A stretch of DNA of 49,592 nt from the NCBI GenBank assembly GCA_038496445.1, contig JALMLS010000269.1:1-49592 (forward strand), written 5' to 3'. The translations under genes were made by a program, and so were the position numbers. Below are positions 13,949-24,700 of this stretch, piece after piece (the stretch's first letter is position 1; every line of letters begins with the position of its first letter). Under the pieces are notes generated by a model. That model worked only from the letters and a program-made list of their open reading frames with translations, ran no database searches and was not told the origin of the DNA. The DNA comes from Trichosphaerium sp. ATCC 40318 (Eukaryota > Discosea > Flabellinia > Trichosidae).

Positions 13949-15783
13949 CCTTGCACTTGAGTTACAACATTGTAATAAAACAAAAGCATTTTAGTTTTTT
14001 ACTTGTATTTATTTTACCATCTTCGAACAAAAACAGATCGCAGCATGACTCGCCTATCAAATACTGATACAAATACACTGATGGTACTACATCACCTTGG
14101 AGTGTTCCACTTGATACCAAAAAAGGACGATTTTAAGATTGGTTTTCGTGTTGTTTTTTATTTTAGAGCAAAGGATCCTAACAGTTGTACAAAATAGCAA
14201 TTTTGGTGACGTATTTGGCAAGTGTCTGAACTACATTTTTAATTCATACTTTTTTGTTGGACAAGCGACGCTATAGGCATTTAGTTTAATGGCAACGGCT
14301 ATCTGAGAAATCAAGGAAACTAATGTTGCTTGCAACAACTACAGCAGAAATCTGCTTTAATAAAGCGACTTGGTTATCTTACAACTGGTCATTGTTTATC
14401 ACGTGCTGTTTGAAGTGCTTGCTTCCGGTAGCAGTTTTAGTAGTGTTAACACTCGCTATGCTTCATATTACGAAACCAGATAACCACATTAACAAAGAAA
14501 AATTCAAAAACAAAACAGCCTCTACGACATTCCAAAAGAAAACTGAAGTCGGGTGTCCTAAGTTTGAGATAGCTACGTACAAAGCTAATAGCTAGTAATT
14601 TGCTTGCAAAAAGTGCCGGACAAAATATGTTCGTAACAAAGGAAGAATTCTAAGCTTCAAATGTACTAATAATGATCTACCTCATGCAATAAAATTTGCA
14701 AAGCTACGCAACGGGCAAACGGAGAAAATATATGCCCACTTTTAATATGAAATAGGTTCACATACGAAGCGTTTCTTTCGTGGTTCTTTGTGTCTACACG
14801 AGGTACCAAAGAATAGTATGGGTACGCGAGAGTAGGCAAAAGGTAAATCCCGAGTTGACGTTTCAATACAATACGATTGTGTAGCAGTATACTGTCCATA
14901 CTCTTTCACTTGTTCGTAAGGGAAACTTGTTTGAAAAGGGACAGAGGTGAACTAAAACGGAAAAAAGATTCCACGTGTCATAGATCGTACATACGAAAAA
15001 AAAAAAGTAGGAGAAACTTGGACAGAGCGACGCAATTTATACCTTGGTATTGAACGTGACTTGGTGTTTTGGGTTGGCGGTACACTTACCTTTTTGTGCG
15101 TACCTGCTAAAAAAGAATATTCATTTGTGTTTTGGTTGCCGCTTGTGTCGGGTAATGCTGGAGAAGTTCGGGTAGTCATTTCGGCGCAGGGCCTGTAAAC
15201 TACATTTTTCGGTTGGTCAATCCCCCGAATACAGTTTCTCGCTATCTCAACGCTGTCATAGACTCTATAGACTACTACAGACGCAAGGAAGAGTCGCTTT
15301 ACTTACGGATTGAAGTTGAACTCATGTGATTTTCTATCGTGTTGTTTAATCTCTTCCTACGGGCACTCTTGGCTATTTTCAAAAGTAGCGCTGTGATACA
15401 ATGATACGCTAGTACCCAAATCGTATCACAATATAACAGCAGCGAAATAAAAAGCCCAAAGTTGAGGCCTCATAAAAAAAAAAAAGAACTAACTAAACCA
15501 AGAACAACCGAGTAAGTGTTGTACCTAAATCACGTTTTTTTTTTTTGAGCACAGTTCGCTTTTTTTCTGCACCGCTTTACATCGCTCCAAATTCTCTTGT
15601 ATGTTTTTAACAAGTTATTGATATCGTCGCTAGCAAGTAACTTACTTACGCTAGGGTGTTTGTCCGAAAAAGGGTACACAAGCTTTTTTTTGAAATTTAA
15701 TCAAATTTCCAGTACGTAACAAAAAGTTTGCACACAAATTTCTCCTCTCAACACAAGTAACAACAGCTCACCAAACGGCTACA
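13949..15783. other. 1.8-kb gap with no recognised gene
   Basis: Besides the small ORF at 14323 described separately, three items were seen. One is a Cys-containing open stretch at about 14600-14741 (FACKKCRTKYVRNKGRI) that lacks a start. The second is 14952-15198, open on both strands (plus reading ETWTERRNLYLGIERDLVFW; minus starting MTTRTSPALPDTSGNQ at 15179). The third is a T-rich leader before the LPMO gene. None has a recognisable family or confirmed splice sites, so no gene is called. Confidence 0.4.
14323..14595 (+). CDS. Hypothetical small single-pass membrane protein
   Basis: This 90-residue open frame has one hydrophobic segment, roughly residues 25-51 (FITCCLKCLLPVAVLVVLTL), followed by a Lys/Asn/Thr-rich hydrophilic tail. 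No family is recognised. The frame has a start and stop, but there is no supporting neighbour or conserved motif, so it may be a chance ORF or one exon of a gene I cannot assemble. Confidence 0.22.
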   Translation: MLLATTTAEICFNKATWLSYNWSLFITCCLKCLLPVAVLVVLTLAMLHITKPDNHINKEKFKNKTASTTFQKKTEVGCPKFEIATYKANS

Positions 15784-16993
15784 ATGAGAATGAACGGATT
15801 ATTTCTTGCTTTCTTATGTCTATGCGCACTTGTATCACTAGTATCAGCTCATGGACGTCTTACAGTACCTGAAACAAGGGACGTACAAAACGGTAGACGT
15901 AGAGACCAACAACATGCCCCAGTATTCCTTCAAAACGGCGATTGGGTATCAGGACACGTGTGCAGAGATCTTCCTTTTGTCGGCTCGACAGCAACTTACC
16001 AAGCCGGAGGAACTTACTCAACAGAATGGTTCTTCGAAGCTAATCATCCTGGAGATTGCTTTTTCTACCTCTCCTTCGACAATGAACAAACATGGGCTAA
16101 AATCGCCGAGATTCGCGACTGCCACCTTATAAGCGGATGGGATATGACAATACCTTCATGGGTTCCTAGCGGTCCTGCAGTACTTCGTTGGGAATGGTAT
16201 GCTCTTCAACAAGTCATCAATGTTGAGCACTATCTTCAATGTGCCGACATCACGATTACAGGAGGAAACACAGGAGCTGTTGCTTGGACCCCAGTCGTCA
16301 CTATTCCTGGTCACCTTCCTTTGGATGCCAGTGGTTACAGACTTGTATACGATGTAAACGCACCTTTCTTCTTCACTGGACCTGCAGTAGCACAATACAT
16401 TTCTGGCGGTACAACACCACCACCGCCACCACCTACAATGGGAACTCCACCAACAATGGGAAGTACTCCACCTCCACCACCAACAATGGGAAGCACTCCA
16501 CCACCTCCACCAACAATGGGAAGTACACCTACACCATCTGGTAACGCTTTCTGTCCAACAATTTCAAACGTTGAAATCAACAGTACGTAGCGCTTTCTCT
16601 TTTTTGTTTTTCTGCCTTTATTCTTGAAATTTATTTCGTTTAGACTGGGGTAGTGGTATGAACGTCGTTGTCTACCTCACAGCACCAACAAGTGGCGCAC
16701 CAATTACATCTGTCAGAGTAAGACAAGTATCTCCAGGTGGCGCTACAACAGACAACTGTTGGTCATCAACTGGCGCAGTCACCTCTGCATCTGCAACTGA
16801 AACTGGCACTAAATTCGTACGTTCTTTTTTCTAAAACAACTTCTTTTTGAATTCCACTGACTTTGTTCTTTAGATCAGCTTGTACAATCCTTGGGTAGCA
16901 GGTAGTGCGATTCCTATACTTGGTTGCGCATGGAGTGTTGGTGACAACAACATTGCCGTATCTGTAATTGAAGTAAACGGCAATGCTTGTTAG
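15784..16993 (+). CDS. Secreted LPMO-like protein with Pro-rich linker and C-terminal putative binding module
   Basis: This is probably a copper-dependent polysaccharide monooxygenase. A 22-residue signal peptide ends VSLVSA and exposes His23 (HGRLTVPETR), the expected first ligand of a histidine brace. A second His88 lies in EANHPGDCFFYLSFD, the position used by AA11-type proteins. The core ends RWEWYALQ then EHYLQCADITI, typical of the chitin/cellulose-active fold. A linker of TPPPPPTMGS repeats (about residues 210-255) leads to a module beginning FCPTISNVEINNWGSGMNVV. That module contains NCWSSTGAV and GCAWSVGDNN and looks like a beta-sandwich carbohydrate-binding domain. Introns span 16583-16643 and 16817-16873; stop TAG is at 16991. 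The AA family number and substrate are not determined. Confidence 0.8.
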
Positions 16994-17355
16994 AAGCGAA
17001 GTTTTTTTCATAATAAACACAACATTTTTTACCCTAACTTGACTTCACAGTTTTTTAGTACTGTTTGTTGCCTTTTGTTTATTAAAACAAGTACAATAAA
17101 AGTACGACCCCCTAATTGTTTTCGCGAGGAACTTAGTCAGAACATATCGCTGTTTCATGTGGAAACAGTTTATTACGTAGACCTTGTGGAACCTTGTGGA
17201 TGTTTATTGTACATAGCTTTTTTTTTCTCATCTGTACATCATTTTAAGACTAATTCTACAATTCCCATGAAATTCGTTTTCTACGAGTAACTTCCATACT
17301 TTTACGCCTCTTTGGATCTTAAAAATGGATTAGCACGTGTGAAGTAAGTAAAGGA
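16994..17355. other. Intergenic region between convergent genes
   Basis: This is the shared 3' flank of the LPMO gene (plus) and the kinase-RasGEF-RGS gene (minus). An 83-codon plus frame at 17039 has no recognisable features. A CACGTG lies at about 17335. Confidence 0.5.
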
Positions 17356-20300
17356 TTACAACTTTGGCAATTGAAGCCTAAAGTTGTACAGCGATAGTTC
17401 ACGTGTCATTTGTCGTTTCGTTTTTTTTAAAGTCGTACCTTTTTTCTTAATGAACGCATTGTACAAGTTTTTCAGTTGCCATTTCACGTGCGTTGTAGCT
17501 TCTTTGAATATATCACGAGATGATAATGTAACGTCACGCATATTTGATTTTATTCTTGACGTTATATCTCTATTAAATTGTATGAAAGAATCTGATTTGT
17601 TATCATCTATAAAAGTTCTGAATATTCTCTTTGCTGCTCCACATACACTTGCTTTGTCTTTATAAGCTGTTTGATAGTATGTATTAACCTGCATGAGAAA
17701 GTCTAGAAGAGATTCTTGACGCTTGGTAGCGAGGAATGCCCGGAATTTGTTATAAAGGTCTTTGTTCTGTACGAGTTTGCTTAAATGGAACTTTAGCAGT
17801 TTTGGCTGAGGAGAACTTGACTTTTTTCTTTGTCTCTGTGCGCTCTTCGCTTCACTAATCTGTAATAGTTGTAGTAAAGATTCTTGATTATAAGCGATTG
17901 TAGCAAAGACAGTAATATTGCCGAGATATTCGAGGAGTTTCTTGTTTGACTTGAACTTGTATGAAACTTTTTGGCATTTTAGAATATCACTGAACACCAA
18001 GCCTAGGCAAGACATTTTTTCCCAATTCACTATTTTACCTTCATTGCGAATATAATCAGGTTCTTCTTCAATAACCGTAAGATCGCTCAGAATAATTCCT
18101 ACAGCAGTGTGAATGCACGCCAAAATAATGAAGTGAACAGAAAAAGCATACTTTGGTATGGAACGCAGGGAGGTTTCAAGTCTTTTAGCGTATTCCTATA
18201 AACTAAAGACGAATGATCTTGTGTCATTAGTTGATAGCACGTGTTCAATATAGTAAGGTACTTCCCAGGAATGTCCTTTAAAAAAATTCACGTGATAAGC
18301 ACAAAACCAAAGCGTGATTAAAAAATGAACTTACTTTCCAAAGTTTTTGAAGTCCTTGTACCACAGGCTTATTTATTCCAGTGTAAACCTGCATTAAGCC
18401 TTCGTACGAATAAGTTGGGCTTATGAATGAACGCATTAATAAGCGTACCTTGAAAGTTCTGTAGTTGGCGTAAAGTGTCCATCAAAGATATGAACTTCAT
18501 TATTTTTGTAGTTCTGTTTCTTCTATTTGTCGATAGAACAATCTCACTGGCCACCCAATTGCTCATTTGATCGAATCTTCTCATAATACTAATCCAATTT
18601 AATATGACAACAGAAAGGTCCAAAAGTTAAAGTTTACGCTCGTATGGCTTTGCGCCCAGTGCTTTCTGCAGAAGCAATAGATTCTTCTTCGCAGTTATTA
18701 TTATTGTATCGATAATAGTCTGGAATTTTGACTTCCTAGTACTTATCAGCAACGTTAGCGTAAGTGATGTTTATACCCTGAATAGCGAATGGTCTATTAG
18801 TGTCATGTGATGAGCTAGAGTTGTCGTGTCTTCATTTAAAAAGTTAAACTTTTTTGATACATGAGGTTCAGGTATTTCTATATTCCAGTCCATCTCGGTC
18901 TTATAAAGTTCTTGTTGATTACTCTAAAATCAATAGAGTTTAATTTACGAATAAAACAAGTATACGCTTACTGTACAATACATGAGAATTTTGTTCACAT
19001 GTGACGCTTCCTTCTAAATACAGCAGTTAAATAAAAACTAGCAAAAAACTACATCGGAAGTGGGAAGGAGTTTCATCGATGTTTGTTGCTACGTACGCTA
19101 TTTTCATTTGCTAAAAGTTCGTAAAATAGAAGCATAGCGCCATCAACCTTTTCCCACTGCGAAATCGCCCGTAGCGTGAAGTATTTTAGTTCGATCCATT
19201 TTTTTAGAACATTTATTATTCTGTAAACAATCACGGTTAGCGCCTCTTGGTATCACGTGGATAAAGCTTTTTTGTTAGACGTTAAAAAAAAAAGAGTTGT
19301 ACCGAAGTTGTACAGCTTTAACTTCTTGTTCTCCCTTAGCACGTTTGAGAAGCTTTGAAGGATAGCGGTAGCTATAAGAATCAAGGGGTAAATCGTACTC
19401 AAAATACTGCAAAAAGAAGTTCAAAACAAAAAAGACAAGGTGAGGATACTGATCAAACAATCTATGTAAGAAATCTACAGGCGAAATAAAATAGTCATGA
19501 GTTAGCGAGAATGTTGTTATATACTTCATATCTAAGCGTATATTATGACAAAACAGCGTCTAAAAATAAAGCTAACCTTGGTATTCACTTTGGTTGGCTA
19601 ATCTTCCTATTAAATCATCTACAGAAGCTGTTTGAACAGCTATACTATTCCGAGACATAGCATATCGTTTCCTCTCCATTAATGAAGGAGAGGCGCTACT
19701 GTTTGTCCAATCTAGGAGAAAATTATAACTACAAAAAAAAACACCACGTGTTTCGCGCTAATAGTTTTACACGATCAACCATACCCTCCGGAACATCAGT
19801 TAAAACATCCTCGCGGCTTCCAGTATATGACTTTATTGAAGTCATTGAGCTGCTTCCAGATAAAAACCCTCCACGCAAAGACCCGTTACTGCTCCCTGGC
19901 GTGAGGCTTAAATTAGGAATCAAGTCTATGAATAGCAAATAAGTTTTAATACTTCACAACCGTGACTTAGCTTCACCTACCTTTTATTTCGTTGAAATCA
20001 GGTCTCCCGTCTGGTTTCTGCTTCCAGCATCGTTTTATAAAGCGTTTCCAATCTCTGGGACAGTGTTTAGATATTTCTGGTCTTCTACCTTTTGAAATCT
20101 AGCCAGCCTATAAGTCACGTGATTGTCATGAACAAGTACCAAGTGAGTCCACGAGAATGAGCTGAAATCACTATAAGGTGGGCTTTTCGCCCACACCTCA
20201 GCCATGAGAATACCAAAAGCATAGACGTCAACTGCTGGTGCAAAAAGTACAGGTTCATTTGCTGTCTTTTGTAGCGTTTCGGGTGGCATACATCCAAAGT

Positions 20301-21384
20301 GGCCTGTAGATGCCGTAAAACTATTGTAAAATAATTGTGTTAATTCTCTATTGGTTAGGAACTGTTACGTACATTGAAGAGTGGTTATGTTGTAGCGATT
20401 TACTTAGACCATAATCTGTTATGCGTATGTGAATTCCACTTGTTTCTTCGTACTTTTATTGTGTGGTATATTTAGTTAAAGATATTTACTTATACACGTG
20501 TCCATACCATAATGTTTCCGCTGTGTAGGTTTCTTCGAAACATTAGATTTAAGAAAAAAAAACACAATATTTTTGTGCCTGTGTACAATCCCTTTAGAAT
20601 GAAGGAACGCCATGCCATCCGCTATTTGAAGGCCAATCTTTATTGAATTGTTAGTGGTACGGCGTGAGATATGTTAAATTAATAAAATGGGGATGTACTA
20701 TGTTAGCATCTTCGCCAGTCATGTCACCTTCGTATCTCGATAAATATTTTTGCAAGTTGCCTCCTTTATAATACTCTGTGATTAAATAGAGTCTTCTCTT
20801 TTTGTACAGGCATACGCCTAGAAACTGAGAAACGTGTGGATGCGTCAACTTCCTGAATAAATAGACTAGGTTATTCGGAAATTGCTGTTTGCTCTTTTTT
20901 TTTTAACATTTCGACAAAATTGGAGTTTTTACCCACTAATAAATTGGGATTGTACTTCTTGAGCGTACCTACACATGTCTAGATCTAACACAATATCTTC
21001 TAGTGAGTTCTTTTTTTCTAACACCAAATCGTGCGTATCAATCTTCTTTACAGCCACTTGAATACCTTTTAATTAAATTAACACCTTACAACACAAAAAA
21101 TCCAACGAAAATTATCTGACCTAATAAAAAACACTAGTGTTTGCTGAAAAACGTGACAAATCACGTTTTTATTACACTACTTCTACAGCATCACGTCTTG
21201 TTTTTAGTCACGTGCCTTTTGGTTTCCATTTCATTATGCAGGTCGTGCCGTACGCGCCTTTACCCAATTGTTGCATGTTATCTAAATCTAATTGCGTTGT
21301 TGGTATTTGTTGTACTTTTTGCATCCTTGGTCGATTTCTCACTTTCGTTCTACCCGCAGGCTCGCTTTTTATACCATGGGACAT
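17356..21384 (-). CDS. TKL-type kinase - RasGEF_N - RasGEF - RGS fusion protein
   Basis: This multidomain signalling protein is read on the minus strand from ATG at 21384. The kinase has G-loop QLGKGAYG (about 21270), VAVKKI (about 21045), HPHVSQFLGVCLY with LITEYYKGGNLQKYL (about 20840-20740), LQIADGMAFLHSKG, VHRNLHSGN, ITDYGLSKS and CMPPETLQ with VDVYAFGILMAEVW (about 20290-20190). A Ser-rich linker follows. RasGEF_N covers about 19530-19400 (SLTHDYFISPVDFLHRLFDQ). The RasGEF catalytic domain runs from about 18600 (WISIMRRFDQMSNWVASEIV, NFQGLMQVYTGINKPV, YRNTLKDLKPPCVPY, IILSDLTVIEEEPD, NWEKMSCLGLVFSDI). The RGS domain covers about 17770-17450 (KFRAFLATKRQESLLDFLMQ to IFKEATTHVKW). Ten or more introns occur and several edges are approximate. 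It would couple kinase-like, Ras-activating and G-alpha GAP functions. Confidence 0.75.
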
Positions 21385-21762
21385 TATACGCTACTGTTAG
21401 AAAATAACCAGGCGATAACAAGTTGTGAAAGTGTAGAAAAAACGCTTCAACTTTAAAGGTAAGGTCGATTAGTATGTGACTAACTTAACGCACTATCAGA
21501 GCAATAACGCTTTTAATACTCACCCACGTGATACAACTCGTCAGGGATAACCTAACACTAAATCGCAGTAAGCAACGAAAAAAAAGTTCATAGAGTTATG
21601 ATACAATCAACGAGATTATGCGTAACGCCATGCGAATGCTTATAAATTGTCTAGGGTTCTCAGAAACGAGTTTTGTTGAACACAATTCTACCTTACTTCA
21701 ATCATTGCCTTAACCCTTGAATAGTAGTTAAAGGTGCTAAAAAGCACGTAGTGATTCGCAAG

Positions 21763-24700
21763 ATGGTACGTAAACCACATGCCGATCATAAAGGAACTAT
21801 TTTCTGCAGACCTCTACATTGCCAATTTCATTATGCGTTGGGTGGTTCTATACGCTCATAATGCGCAGTTAGCGCTTTGCGCTTGCTGTTATTAATTTTT
21901 TTTAAATAGCAACAAGCCATAGTACAGCCAAACAAGGGCCTTACCGAGCTACAAATAGCGGAGGTAAAGAAAGCCTTTGCTATGTGCGACCAAGATGGAA
22001 ATGGCGTAATAGACGCCACAGAATTACGTGTGCTCGTAAAATCAATTTTGGGCGACCCACAAGAGTCAGAGTTTCAAAGTATTTTAAAAGCTGTTGACAA
22101 GGACGGCAACGGAGTAAGTTTATTACAATCACTTTTTAAATGCTATCAGGGCTGTTATAGATTGATTTAAATCAAATTACGACAAAAACACAATCAATTG
22201 GCGGTCTTTTTTATCTTAAGTTCATCCTCTTAGCAGATATACAACGTTTTATGGCGTATTTATTGCTATTAGATCATTGAATGGCCAGAATTCTTGAGCG
22301 CGATGCAAGATTGGTTAAAAGCAGATGCAGAAACTCAACCAGCGTCAAAACGCAGGAAGATAAAACAAGCCGATGTACTACCATCTGTACCCTTGCAAAA
22401 CAAAGAAATTCTCCACATGATTTTTTTTTGCTGAGCTTTTTTTTTGTTTTTCTTTCTTTCCTTGTGTGTCAGAGAACTAACGTATACGTGTAGCAAAGGA
22501 CTGATATACATCAACAAATTAAAGGATTCTTTGGTCAATTCAGACAAGGAGAAAACTACGAGAGGATAAGGTAAGAGAGAAAGACATTTTGGCTTTTTTT
22601 TTTTTGACTTTCCTTTTTTGATTAGAGCAAACTTGGCGTTGTATGGATCTGATACTGTCAATACAAGTACGGTTTTGTGGTTATAGTATTTAAAGAAACT
22701 AACAGTATCTAGAACAACAAGATGCTCGTCTTAGAGCTCAATACCATATAAGTCAGAGTCCACAAGCAAAGGTAAACTACTTTGTTTCAGCTTAAACTTT
22801 TTACCTTTCTAAACGTTGTTGTAGCTCAGCTTTCTACAAGAATATCGAGAAACATTAAACAATAAATGGGGTGGTATAGTCGAAGCAATTTGTAGTAATT
22901 CCCCTGAGCGTGCGACACAAGGCATGACTATTTTAGCTCAATTGCTCAGTGTTGTTGAAGTACGGAGAATAAACAACATACTCAGTTACCTTGTTTCCTC
23001 ATGATAAAATATAGGTATTTGATTCTCCTATACAACGACGTGGTGTAGCAAGCGAAATCGGAACACTATTCAACATGTTGATTGAATCTAACTTGGCTCA
23101 GAAATGCTTGACATTTCTACGTGAAACAAGTTATCCAGAATTACAGGTAGGCTTTCTCAAAGTTTTATTATCTTTGAGCTGATTTATTGTACTAGTATCT
23201 AGCACTAAAGTGTATCAGTTACTTTGCACCAGGCCCTCGTATTGCATCAACACCAGAGAATTCACGTCATCACCCAGCGGCTATGTACTACAAGAAATTC
23301 ATTATAATTGAAGGAGGTGTACTTAATATTTTGAACCTTCTTCAAAGTAATGTACCAAAGGTGGTCGAAGAGGTATGTTATTTTTATGTTTATATATGAA
23401 CTCACGTCCCCCAGGCGGTTGTTTGTATAAGTGCAATAGCCTCTGATGATCCAGATTGTCGTGATTTAATGTTGCGTACAAATGCAGTACCTCTATTGGG
23501 AAGGTTAGTGTATTGCCACATTAATAACATCTCAATTTACTGTTAGGCTTGTACTGCCAAATGCTGGCGTCTCGATTCTTCGCAAGCTTAGTTGGACGTT
23601 TAGTGTGTTAGCAGGTGTAACACATCCAAGTACTAGGTAATCAAATCACACCGTGCTCATTAACTGACATACCTTTAGACCTCCAAAATGGGAAGTTGTT
23701 AGACCTATTTGTCAATTTGCAACCAAGTTGCTATTTTGTGAAGATACCATCATAGTTGGGAATGCTTTAAAGACCCTTAGTCTTATTTTACCGGGAATGG
23801 CTCCTGATGCAGGCATTATTAGACGTATCATTAGTCTCCTTCGGTACGAGCCTTCACATGTTGTTTGTTTGGTTTGACAGAGATTTCTAGTGTCCGTGAG
23901 AGAGTTCCAATACATTTAATTGTTTGTTGCTTGGGCGTTGTAGCAGATTTGGCTAGGTTTGATACACAATTAACAGGGATCCTGTTGCAACATGGATTAC
24001 TCAAAGAACTGCAATTACTCTTGCGAAGCAAACATGAAGGTATAAAAAGACACGTGGCAGTTTTTGTTATTGACTCTATTTTTGTCAAGATGTTCGCCTT
24101 CGTAGTTGTGATGTTGTTATTGTTTTGGCCAACTTACGCGGTCAAATACAAGTACGACACTTCTGATTCGACTATTAAACTGACTAGCCCTTAGCCACTA
24201 TTTACTGAGCGTATTGTTGATGGTATAATCGCACTTGTTGGATTGAGTACGACTGATACATTTTATCTAAATGAGGTTTTCTAATACCACTTTCTTAGAC
24301 GATGAGGTTACAAGAGCGAAGCTAGTGAAAGTACTCAAGTTTGTCACTCGAGGAACACCAAGTCAGATAAGGTATGCTTTAATTAAAACCGACCCAAGGC
24401 AGATGTCTTAACATGAATAACTTTAGATACCTTGTTGATAAAGACATTATTCGTATCTTGTGCAGATTGTTTAATCATTTCAAATCATACGACTCTGTCT
24501 TAAGTGATGTGTATAAATATGTTCGTGCAACCTTTAACTTTGAGTTCATACGTGATACTCTCACTGCTCTGGAGAATATTTTGAATATTGGTGAAATGGA
24601 GGTAAGGATATAACTGAACGAATGATTTTCATTTTCTTTTTGATGATTTTTCTTTTGGGCTTGGTTTGACTTTTGTCATTTTTCAGTAATGTATATTTAT

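Noticed and set aside
16335-16580. Minus-strand Gly-rich ORF
   Set aside because: The Gly/Val repeats are the antisense of the Pro-rich linker of the LPMO-like protein.
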